64,000 bases of DNA, from assembly GCA_004352715.1 (NCBI GenBank), contig SCFE01000097.1, positions 1,688,729 to 1,752,728 of the forward strand, read 5' to 3'. Below the pieces are notes generated by a model that saw nothing but the letters and a program-made list of their open reading frames with translations, was not told where the DNA came from and did not search any database. This DNA comes from Hofstenia miamia. Its lineage: Eukaryota > Xenacoelomorpha > Acoela. This document shows positions 38,501 to 50,500 of the stretch, piece after piece. Positions within the stretch are counted from its first letter, which is position 1. Every line of letters begins with the position of its first letter. The position numbers were made by a program, and so were the translations under genes.

Positions 38501-41500
38501 CTTTTGAATCAGGTATCTGAAGGCGGCACTTTCTCTATCAAGGGCTTTCACTAGCTGCTTGATAAGCCCCAGTTTAATATGCAGGGGAGGCAATAAAACA
38601 TGACGCTTATCAACCAAAGGAACATTGCTTATGTTGTTAGTACCAGGAATATGGACAACTCGTGGTGGCCAGTCTTTCCTTGTAAAGGGCTCAGAACGAC
38701 TTCGACTATCCCATAAACAAAGAAAGCAACAGAACTTTGTATATCCACTCTGTAATCCCGTCAACAAGGCGATCACTTTAAAGTCAGCACAAATAGCCTA
38801 TGTGTATTTCTCACAGTTTATACCGTGAAGTATTTCCTTCAAATTTTGATACGTTTCCCGCAACAGGCACAGATGGATGCGTATTGCCATTATAAAGAAG
38901 AACAGCTTTAATGCTGTCTTTGGAGGTATCAATAAAGAGGCGCCATTCTTTGGTGTCGAAGACAATGCCAAATTTATCAAACAAAGCCAAAATGTCATTA
39001 CAATAACACAAGTCTCCATTCATAGAAAATAAATTTTTCAAATCAGCGGTTTGCGTACAAAAAGAAGTAACTTTCGCATCAGAATCTAATAAATTCCATC
39101 CTTGAAGTCGAGACGCAAGCAATTCGCCTTCAGATTTTGTTAATTTTAGATCTCGAACCAGATCATTCAATTCTTCAGTTGAAATCAAGTGAGGTGTGGA
39201 CGATTAATCACTGAGCTCAAATGATGTATCTTGGTCATCATCTGAGACTTCAGGCAACGAATTCTGAGGTGACGTTGTTGACCATGCTGGTACGGGTAGG
39301 TCAGGAGAATGTGGAACTAGCACAAAAATAGCAGTCAGATACATGATCACGCACACGCCAAATCATTGCTATTGTGAAATGAAGTCCACGTCCAGATTTC
39401 GACCAAGTATAAAGTCCTGCACTGCATCTCACACAAGAAATGTGGGGAGCCCATGATTTATCCTGCTCACCAACAGCACAGCCAAAGTATAAATTATAGA
39501 GTCGTTTAAGTCGATGTGTCAATGCTCTTTGGTATTTCTTCAAAGTATATTTGCCACAAATACAGCAAAAGCAGTTCAGATCGTTCACACAACCACGTGA
39601 AGCCATCAGAATCTCTCAGTGACTGAATGTGCAGTGTGTGTGTGTAAGTGTAACATGATGAAATAAGCAAACGAGCTGTCATAACGTAATTACTATTTGT
39701 AGACTTTGCATTAATATTATTTATAGACTCTTTGTTAACCAAATTAAAGAGATGCCGCAATGTCTATAAATAGTAATGACGTTATTATATTACCTAATGT
39801 ATCTACGTTTCTAGTGATTTCTGTGTTCATTTATTTCTGATATTTCAATTCACAAAGTAATGTATGTCACTGGCTATGTTTTGCTTTTTTAGAATTTAAA
39901 GTCTAATTTTCAAAAAAAATGAATGATGAGAGGTAAACATAGACTTGATATTTGAAATGACCATAGTTGAATTAGTGAAACAAATATTTCCATACGTATC
40001 TTTTGATTCCACATTGCTTACGTACCAGCCAGAAATTTACAGCAAAATGGCTGATTTTCACTTGATATTAATATTTAAAAATTCAAATTTTCAAAACACT
40101 GGAGGGGATGGACAAAAATGGACTTGTGCAAAAATGCAGATTTGTAATCAGCATAGCTAAATTAGTATGATTAATTATAATTATGTATGAAACATCAGAA
40201 TTCAGAAAACTATAAAACTGCAATTGTGAAGGGCTCTCTAAAACGACAAGCATAAACAGAAGGTACCCTAACACAGCAGCTTGATCCAAACTTTGCGACT
40301 TCAAAGTTTTATTCAGAGCACAATAAGAGCTTAAGCAGGGTAAGTGTCTAGGTCTTTTAAAATTGATTTGCGAATACAACAGTAAGTTGCAACTCAATTC
40401 CTGAGTCTTCCAAAAAAACACAAAGATGACATCATCTGAGATACAAAATGATCATTTTGAAGCAGCTTTACTCTTGCAACAGATAAAGAAGGAGTTCCTT
40501 TCTGTGCCATTCTTTTTAGTATAATAACTGATGAAAGTAATGAATTGGTTGCAATTGCAGTTATGTTTACACTGTTAGAGTGAAAGAGGGGGTTGTCAGA
40601 TTTGTAGCAACAGAAAGCCTTAAACTGATAAAGTTGCTGAGAAAATATGGACGTATGGAATGTGCTTCAATATGATGCTTGCAAATGTGTTGGGTTTGCA
40701 TTTGATGGAGCAAACGTAATGTCTGGGTCTTCTGGCGGAGTGCAAGCTCGTTTAAAATCGATTTAAACAATATACACACTTTGTCATGCACATCACCTTA
40801 ATCTGGTTCTTCTATCGGTATCACAAGTCAATAGTGACGTTCGGCAGTTTTTTGACCATATCTCCACGCTTGTTTCTTTCATAACCAACTCACTTCCTCG
40901 ACGCAAAATATTAGACAAAGTACAGTTACAGTTAAAACAGATGAAAGGCCATTAGAGTTACTGAAGCTGTGTGCCGTTCGTTGGATTTCTCATGCTCAAA
41001 CTTGTGGTCAGTTTCTACGTCTTTACCCTTCAATACATGAAGCTCTAATTCGCTTGTCTGAAAGTCGTGATGTTGAAGCAAAGGCAGCATCAATATTTGA
41101 TGATAATTTCTAAGGACATGCTAATTTTCCAATTGGTAATTTTCAATTGCATTCTTGATTAACCAAGTTACGTGACAACTGCTTTGCAGAATAGTGAATT
41201 GTCTATAGATCATATTTTGATATTGATTGGAATTTTAAAGAAACTCTTCAAACTTTCAGAAGCAACATGAAATTTGAGTCAATTCTTGCACTTGTGGTTG
41301 ATATGCAATCTAAATATAATATTTCTGAACCACCAGCGTCAAGGAGATATCGCACTTGAGATAATTTTAATGAGAGATCCAAGCAGCTCTACTATGAAGT
41401 AATAGATTGATGTCTTGTAGAGCTAAATAGCCGTTTCAGCAATGATAATTACAATATCAAAAAAGTGGCAGAGAGTCTCAATCCATACAGCGATCATTTC

Positions 41501-44500
41501 TTGCGTGAATGTGAGTTACATAACGCTTTTGAACTTGCTGCACATTTTGTTGTAAATTGTTCATCAAATGAGCGTAGGAGTCTTAAGAAGTACATGAAGG
41601 TTTTAACTGAAAAAGTACCTCAGTCGCCCAACTTTTATCTTATTTGCCTCCTCAGCAATGTTGACAGAGTTGTTTTTGAAAACCAGTGGCTGTTAATTTC
41701 TGCAATTATTGTAATTGGACAAAAAAATCAGTTGCATTGAGAGACTTTTTAGCACTGCAAACCATGTAATGACGAAATTTTGAAAATCGATGGAAATGAA
41801 TCATTTAAGACATATGACCCTTTTTTCTTTTGAAAATTAACTCACAGAGGAGTTAGACAGAGAAGAAATTGTGAAGATTTTAAGTTCCAAACCTCGGCGC
41901 CTCGAGGGTTTAAAATGATTTTTTAATGTTAAGCAATTCTTTATAAATATTATTCTATTGTTACACAACTAATAAATTAAAAGCAAATTTTTTGCTAAAT
42001 ACTAAATATTTACAAAACTGAATAATGTACTACATTTTTTCCAAATTTTTATTGATTCAATTTATCCCCCCAGGAAATGATTCTACTCCTCCTGATTTTT
42101 TATACTGTCTACGCTACTGATTCAGTTATATCTGAGTGGGCACTAACGATTTAGGGAATTGCATTGCTGATACATATGAATTGTTAAAAGAGATACTGTC
42201 AAGGATAGTCACTTTAGGACGAATTAGGTGTTAAATACTGATAGTAGAGGATTTCACATTATATTACGGTGTTCCAGAAGTAATGAGCCCTACTAAATAT
42301 CTTTGCTAATTATGAACCAATTTTAATAATTTTTTGCATAAATATATTTACACGCATAATTGATATTCTGTAAAACTTTTAGAGAAATCGAACAAAAGAC
42401 ACAAGATTTAAATTCATTTGAAAAATATTAAACATTAATGCTGCAACGCGGAAAACAAATAAGTTAATTTGGCGTGACATAATTTCCTCCGCACTCAATT
42501 ACTCTTTCGCAATGTACTATTAGTTTGTCTAATTCATTTCTGTAAACCTCCACATCAATTTCTCNNNNNNNNNNNNNNNNNNNNNNNNNNNNNNNNNNNN
42601 NNNNNNNNNNNNNNNNNNNNNNNNNNNNNNNNNNNNNNNNNNNNNNNNNNNNNNNNNNNNNNNNNNNNNNNNNNNNNNNNNNNNNNNNNNNNNNNNNNNN
42701 NNNNNNNNNNNNNNNNNNNNNNNNNNNNNNNNNNNNNNNNNNNNNNNNNNNNNNNNNNNNNNNNNNNNNNNNNNNNNNNNNNNNNNNNNNNNNNNNNNNN
42801 NNNNNNNNNNNNNNNNNNNNNNNNNNNNNNNNNNNNNNNNNNNNNNNNNNNNNNNNNNNNNNNNNNNNNNNNNNNNNNNNNNNNNNNNNNNNNNNNNNNN
42901 NNNNNNNNNNNNNNNNNNNNNNNNNNNNNNNNNNNNNNNGAACAGAGAATCGTTGAAATAATGAGAGAAATTGATGTGGAGGTTTACAGAAATGAATTAG
43001 ACAAACTAATAGTACATTGCGAAAGAGTAATTGAGTGCGGAGGAAATTATGTCACGCCAAATTAACTTATTTGTTTTCCGCGTTGCAGCATTAATGTTTA
43101 CTATTTTTCAAATGAATATAAATCTTGTGTCTTTTGTTCGATTTCTCTAAAAGTTTTACAGAATATCAATTATGCGTGTAAATATATTTATGCAAAAAAT
43201 TATTAAAATTGGTTCATAATTAGCAAAGATATTTAGTAGGGCTCATTACTTCTGGAACACCAATATATATATATATATATATAATTTTTCTGTAAGTTTC
43301 GTCATTGTAATAGGATTTTGCAAAAATGGAATGTCAATATATATTTATAAAAATGAGTGCATTTATATCAAAATTATACTAAACTTTTTACACAGAATTT
43401 GTTTTTGTGCTATATTTTATATATACATGTATTTTTATCGAGATATTTTTAGGGTGCCCCTCACAGGGACATAGAATAAAAACTAGACTTTTAAAAAGTA
43501 AATGATCACAAAATTAAAATTCACAATAACATAATTGACATAGGGACAAAAAATTTACAATGTAGGCTTAATTCTTTCAGAAAGAACCTGTGAAAACTTG
43601 TGACAGAATATTTTTACCATGACTGTACGCTTAATTTTGTTTATTGATAAAGCTCGTATAATAGGGAAATGACCGCCTGAGCCGAGCCTGGGCCTCATTA
43701 TTACCAATTGCAAAATTTCGCGATTAAGTTTTGCTTAGAAGTTCAGGGCCAGGCTTGAAATCACAACCTGTTTACAACTATGATATGTACTATGTAGTTG
43801 CAGTGAGTATTATATATACAGTATTGGCCAAAAGTTTGGAAACAGTAACCTGTCTGAAGCGTGTTTTATAATATTTCCTGGAAATTTCGTAAAATTCCTG
43901 GATTTCCCAATTTTTTCTTAGAATTTACAACAGATTCATTGAGCAAATCAAATTAAAACAACTTTACATTTACACACAATACATTTTCACTGGAAAAGCA
44001 CTATCATTATGGTTTGAAATATGGTCCGTGGTAGTGAAATTTCACCAACAAAGCGTGCTCAAATTCATATCTTGTACGAGGAGGGGTACAATTATCGCGC
44101 TATAGCTGTTAGAATTGTCGTGTCATTATCTTTGGTATCCAGAAGTGTTACTCGCTATCAGCAACTGCAAAATTTTTCCTCTTGCAAGCAGTATGGAAGA
44201 CCAAAAGTGACAACCCCTCAGACTGACCGTCTGATTCACCATTACATTGTGAATCAACCATTATCTTCATCTTCTGAAGTCAAAACAAATCTAGGTGCAG
44301 TAGTGCAGAATGTATCAACACGCACCATTAGGCATTGATTGAATACAACTTTTGACCTTCCATCATACAAACCAGCAGCCAAACCCCGATTGTCCTCAAG
44401 AAACATTTGAGACTGGTTGTGCTTCTGCAGGCAATACCAACACTACACCCCTGAGATGTGGCATCAAGTAATGTTTAGTGAAGAATCCAAGATTTGCCAG

Positions 44501-47500
44501 TTTACATCTTACCAGCCACACGTTTGACGACCAAGAAACCAAAGATTCAACACACTTTACACACAACAACCTGTCCACTCAGCACCTTCTGTGATGATTT
44601 GGGTTGCTATAATTGCGAATGAGCGTGTCTGTATGCATTTTATTCCTCACAACGAGAAAGTCACAGCAAAGGCCTACTCAAAACAATTTTAAGGAAAGTT
44701 CCCATGTTTATGCAGCTTGGCGGAACATTTTTACTACAACAAGATGGTGCTCATTGGCAAAGCACCAAAGTTGTGAAACAGTGAATTGCATCACAAGACT
44801 TTTGGCTGCTTGAGAACATCCTGGAAACTCCCCAGAGCTCAACATCATAGAAAATTGCTGGCATCACATCAAAAACTGTCTGAGGAAGTGCCAATGTGCA
44901 TCACTCAATGATCTGAAGGAGCAAATTAAGTGGAATGGTGCAAAAGATTACTGACGATTATTGTAGGAAGCTGGTAAAGTTAATGTCAAATGAGATTGCT
45001 GCGTTTTTGGCCAATAACGGCGAACATACAAATTCTGAATTAACTATTTACTATATTTATATATATATATATATTAATTTATTTATTTGTTTTATTTATA
45101 TATAACTTTTGTTTAAAATTATGTGTATTTCAAAATGTATGCTAGCAAGCATTGACATTTATCTTTTAGTCATAAAAGTTATTTAATTTACTGTGAAAAT
45201 GAGAATGATAAAGGAGAGGTAAAGAGAATTGTGCATGAATTCTGTATTGAAAATGGAATTTGGTTTGGAGAAAATGGTGTTTATCCTGATTTTGAATAGC
45301 ATGAAATGTGCATATTTGTAATTTGCAATGCTTAGCTTATACTATATCGCTTATTTTACTTGTAATTAATGGCTGCACTTCTTAAATATAATGTTTGCAC
45401 ATGTGAATTTTGTAAAAAAAGCATATATGCACAGGGAGGTAATTAGTGATTATAGTTCATTTAAAAATTTAGTCATTAATAAACAAAATATTCATGTAAT
45501 GTCATAGCTAACTATTGACAAATGAGGGATAATAAATTGTAATATTTTTTACAAAATGAAAATGTAGTTATTATGATAGTTTTATGAGTGTGTTTCTGCT
45601 TTCACTAGAATGAAATCAGCAAAGCATTTTTTGTCAAAAGGGAGTTCAATTCAGCTGATTTAATTTTGTAAATGTCAGCAGAACTTAGTGAGCTTTTGCA
45701 TATAACAAAAGTGTGATATTAAGCATTTTGCAACAAGTCTTTTTATTTTAATTTCAAAAACTAATTTTTAACTAAACAACACATACAGTAATTAAATTTC
45801 AGGAAAAACTGTTCTTATTAAGATAAAATTATGAACTATTATGGTATGTTTGTACCAATAATCACACAAAAACACACCAAATGACACATCTACTAAAGAA
45901 ATCATTACCATTTGAATAAACATGTAAAGAGAATGGTGAATTGGAAAAAATAAAAATAGAATTTTGCTAAACTACCAATATTAAGCACACCAGAGTTTGA
46001 CAAAGTGTTCATATAAGATTGTGATAAAAGTAACATAGCTATTGGAGCATGTCTAGGTCAGATTAAAGACAGCAAATTTGTACCAATTCAAATTTTTAGT
46101 AGACATTTGAAATTAAGTAAAGAAAATTACAGTTCAATAAAATTAGAAATGTTAGAATTTGTTGAAAGCATAAGGAAACTTATATAATTTCTGATAGGAA
46201 GCAACTTTAAAGTTAGAACTGAAAACAGCAGGCTCACATGGTTAAAAACTTTCCAGCTGACAAATCTTCCATAGTTTTAAGGTGGATAGAATACCTTAAT
46301 TAATTTAAATTTAAAATTGAACACTGAAGGGGCATATTAAATGAGAACACTGATTATTGGATGACATTACCACAATATCTGAGATATATTGTAACATAAT
46401 CTCATGTGTGGTCAAGTTAAGAAAAGAAATGGAAAGAACTAAGACTCAAGTAATATAACAATTAATTGTACACACATGATTATTATAATTTAATGATTTG
46501 TTAAAAAATTATAAAAAGCAGTATTTGTGATATTAATTTGCTTGGCAGTACTTTTTGACAAATGGTAAAAGTCTGAAATGCAAATGCAAATTAATGCTGA
46601 TGTGCATAAAACAGCAGATGAAGAAAATCTGAGGAAAATCAGTAAATTGTCAGCAACTTTGATTAAACAGGTACTTGCCAAGTGTTTGATTGTTCACCAT
46701 AATCAAATATAAAAATAGTGCAATGTTATTATTTGTTGATGATTGAAATTCATTGGATTTACTTCTTTATTTTGTCAGATTTATTTATTAGACAAATGGA
46801 AAGCTAAATGTTCAAGCACTAGAGTAATCTTGACGGTGGTTCCCAACTACATTTAAAGGGAGTTTGGAATGGCTTGCACACAACAGCCATTCAAAAGTGT
46901 GGTGCAGGTGGTAGCCATTGTTTACTCAATGTGCTCTTAGGATAGGTATAAGGATAGGGATTTTTTATTCATTATAGCTTTCCTATCATTTGTTATTCAA
47001 CCATTATTATGAAACTTTTAGATCAACCCTCACTAGAATTTTAGGAATTTATTTGCATCACTTTTCTTGGTTATTTAGCAATTTCATTTTTTTGAATTTA
47101 TCAACTTCCAACTGAACTATGAATTAACTTTATTCCTGACAGCATTGATTGTTCACATGTATCCCAGGTTTGCATGTACATTTATATCTGTAGGGTTATT
47201 ATATGTAGGGAATGATAACAAGCTAAAGCACCATGATTGCATTACTTCCTTATATTACAAAATTGCTAATAACAATGACAATCAATGCACTAAACTATTA
47301 AGCTATCACACACACATATGNTGGTTAAAAACTTTCCAGCTGACAAATCTTCTATAGTTTTAAGGTGGATAGAATACCTTAATTAATTAAAAATTTAAAA
47401 TTGAACACAGAAGGGGAAATTAAATGAGAACACTGATTATTGGATGACATTACCACAATATCTGAGATATATTGTAACATAATCTCATGTGTGGTCAAGT

Positions 47501-50500
47501 TAAGAAAAGAAATGGAAAGAACTAAGACTCAAGTAATATAACAATTAATTGTACACAAATGATTATTATTAATTAATGATTTGTAAAAAAATTATAAAAA
47601 GCAGTATTTGTGATATTAATTTGCTTGGCAGTACTTTTTGACAAATGGTAAAAGTCTGAAATGCAAATGCTAATTAATACTGATGTGCATAAAACAGCAG
47701 ATGAAGAAAATCTGAGGAAAATCAGTAAATTGTCAGCAACTTTGATTAAACAGGTACCTGCCAAGTGTTTGATTGCTTGCTATAATCAAATATAAAAATA
47801 GTGCAATGTTATTATTTGATGATGATTGAAATTCATTGGATTTACTTCTTCATTTTGTCAGGTTTATTTATTAGACAAATGGAAAGCTAAATGTTCAAGC
47901 ACTAGAGTAATCTTGACTGTGGTTCCCAACTACATTTAAAGGGAGTTTGGAATGGCTTGCACACAACAGCCATTCAAAAGTGTGGTGCAGGTGGTAGCCA
48001 TTGTTTACTCAATGTGCTCTTAGGATAGGTATAAGGATAGGGATTTTTATTCATTATAGCTTTCCTATCATTTGTTATTCAACCATTATTATGAACCTTT
48101 TAGATCAACCCTCACTAGAATTTTAGGAATTTATTTGCATCACTTTTCTTGGTTATTTAGCAATTTCATTTTTTTGAATTTATCAACTTCCAACTGAACT
48201 ATGAATTAACTTTATTCCTGACAGCATTGATTGTTCACATGTATCCCAGGTTTGCATGTACATTTATATCTGTAGGGTTATTATATGTAGGGAATGATAA
48301 CAAGCTAAAGCACCATGTTTGCATTACTTCCTTATATTACGAAATCACTAATAACAAGGACAATCAATGCACTAAATTATTAAGCTATCACACACACATG
48401 TTTTCTCAGACAATGTTCCACACACTGAATCATCCATTGGTAATTCCTTTGATGTCCAAGTGAAGCTGGATTGGATCACAAATACTTGTTTTATCTTGTG
48501 CAGTGCTTCAGGCCAAGTTTTGACCCTGTTCATCATATATTGCTCTCATCCTAAAAAGACTGTTGTTACTTACAGCATTAAGTTTAGTTAAGACTTTGTT
48601 AATTAAGGTAACAGTTAACAGCACAAAATAGAAAGAGAGTACTTTTGAATCTGTCATACCTGAAACAATGAAATCAAATGGGAACATGGTTGGTCATTTC
48701 TAAATTCAGTTAATATTAGTCAAAATCAAGGTTGGCAAGATTCTACATGGTGACTGTGACAGGCACCCAACATCTGCAAGAGAATAAGTAAAGGAAGAAC
48801 ATATTTGAGTCAAGATAGCTGTTTCTTCTAGAATTATGGAGAAAACCTTATAGTGGAAAAACTTGGAAGAAGAACTAGTGCAAAGAAAATTGTGTCAGTC
48901 TGAAAAAGAAAGAAATTAAAAGAGGGAAACAAACAAAAGTACTACCATTCCTGAGCACACAAAAATGTAGATAGGGACCAGCAAAAGGATTACTTGAAGC
49001 TAAACATTATAATGGTTTATTCAAAAAAAAAACTAGAAGTAGAGCAAAAACCCAGAAAACCCCCCAATTGAGGAAAACCCTGGAAACACAAGATGTGAGA
49101 ATGTCCCCTGAAAGTGAACCATCTCCTATGGAGCAAGTGCTACAGCCAGCACAATTAAACAGTGAACTTACAATAGTTTAATTAACAGAAATTATTAATA
49201 ACAATAATAAAGAGTGACAAGATTTAACAATATTGTAACATAATCGTAATCTGAGCATATGTGGTCAAAATGAGAAAAGAAGAAGAAACTAAGACTAAAT
49301 ATTAAAATAAAATATTAATTGTAAAACNNNNNNNNNNNNNNNNNNNNNNNNNNNNNNNNNNNNNNNNNNNNNNNNNNNNNNNNNNNNNNNNNNNNNNNNN
49401 NNNNNNNNNNNNNNNNNNNNNNNNNNNNNNNNNNNNNNNNNNNNNNNNNNNNNNNNNNNNNNNNNNNNNNNNNNNNNNNNNNNNNNNNNNNNNNNNNNNN
49501 NNNNNNNNNNNNNNNNNNNNNNNNNNNNNNNNNNNNNNNNNNNNNNNNNNNNNNNNNNNNNNNNNNNNNNNNNNNNNNNNNNNNNNNNNNNNNNNNNNNN
49601 NNNNNNNNNNNNNNNNNNNNNNNNNNNNNNNNNNNNNNNNNNNNNNNNNNNNNNNNNNNNNNNNNNNNNNNNNNNNNNNNNNNNNNNNNNNNNNNNNNNN
49701 NNNNNNNNNNNNNNNNNNNNNNNNNNNNNNNNNNNNNNNNNNNNNNNNNNNNNNNNNNNNNNNNNNNNNNNNNNNNNNNNNNNNNNNNNNNNNNNNNNNN
49801 NNNNNNNNNNNNNNNNNNNNNNNNNNNNNNNNNNNNNNNNNNNNNNNNNNNNNNNNNNNNNNNNNNNNNNNNNNNNNNNNNNNNNNNNNNNNNNNNNNNN
49901 NNNNNNNNNNNNNNNNNNNNNNNNNNNNNNNNNNNNNNNNNNNNNNNNNNNNNNNNNNNNNNNNNNNNNNNNNNNNNNNNNNNNNNNNNNNNNNNNNNNN
50001 NNNNNNNNNNNNNNNNNNNNNNNNNNNNNNNNNNNNNNNNNNNNNNNNNNNNNNNNNNNNNNNNNNNNNNNNNNNNNNNNNNNNNNNNNNNNNNNNNNNN
50101 NNNNNNNNNNNNNNNNNNNNNNNNNNNNNNNNNNNNNNNNNNNNNNNNNNNNNNNNNNNNNNNNNNNNNNNNNNNNNNNNNNNNNNNNNNNNNNNNNNNN
50201 NNNNNNNNNNNNNNNNNNNNNNNNNNNNNNNNNNNNNNNNNNNNNNNNNNNNNNNNNNNNNNNNNNNNNNNNNNNNNNNNNNNNNNNNNNNNNNNNNNNN
50301 NNNNNNNNNNNNNNNNNNNNNNNNNNNGTGTGGACGATGAATCACTGAACAAATATTTCCATACGTATCTGTTGATTCCACATTGCTTACGTACCAACCA
50401 CAAATTTACAGCAAAATGGCTGATTTTCACTTGATTTTAATATTTCAAATTTCAAATTTTCAAAATACTGGAGGGTGATGGACAAAAATGGACTTGTGCA

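Larger units (their letters stand above)
42269..43261. mobile_element. Foldback mariner-like element, ~296-bp arms
   Basis: The left arm 42269-42564 (starting GGTGTTCCAGAAGTAATGAG) is the near-perfect inverse of the right arm 42965-43261 (ending CTCATTACTTCTGGAACACC). A 375-base N gap (42565-42939) lies in the middle. Both arms carry the last part of a mariner-type transposase and its 3' region, so the repeat includes coding sequence. The structure is either two elements tail-outward, a foldback derivative, or an inverted assembly join. Confidence 0.8.

Noticed and set aside
46490-48463. Paired short frames at 46490/47573 and 47145/48227, at first sight a conserved small gene
   Set aside because: Their conservation is only due to the N-joined duplication of the same segment; no motif is present.
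49302-50430. Two minus-strand open frames of 359 and 371 codons
   Set aside because: Nearly all their length is the 1,000-N gap; the ends have no coding features.
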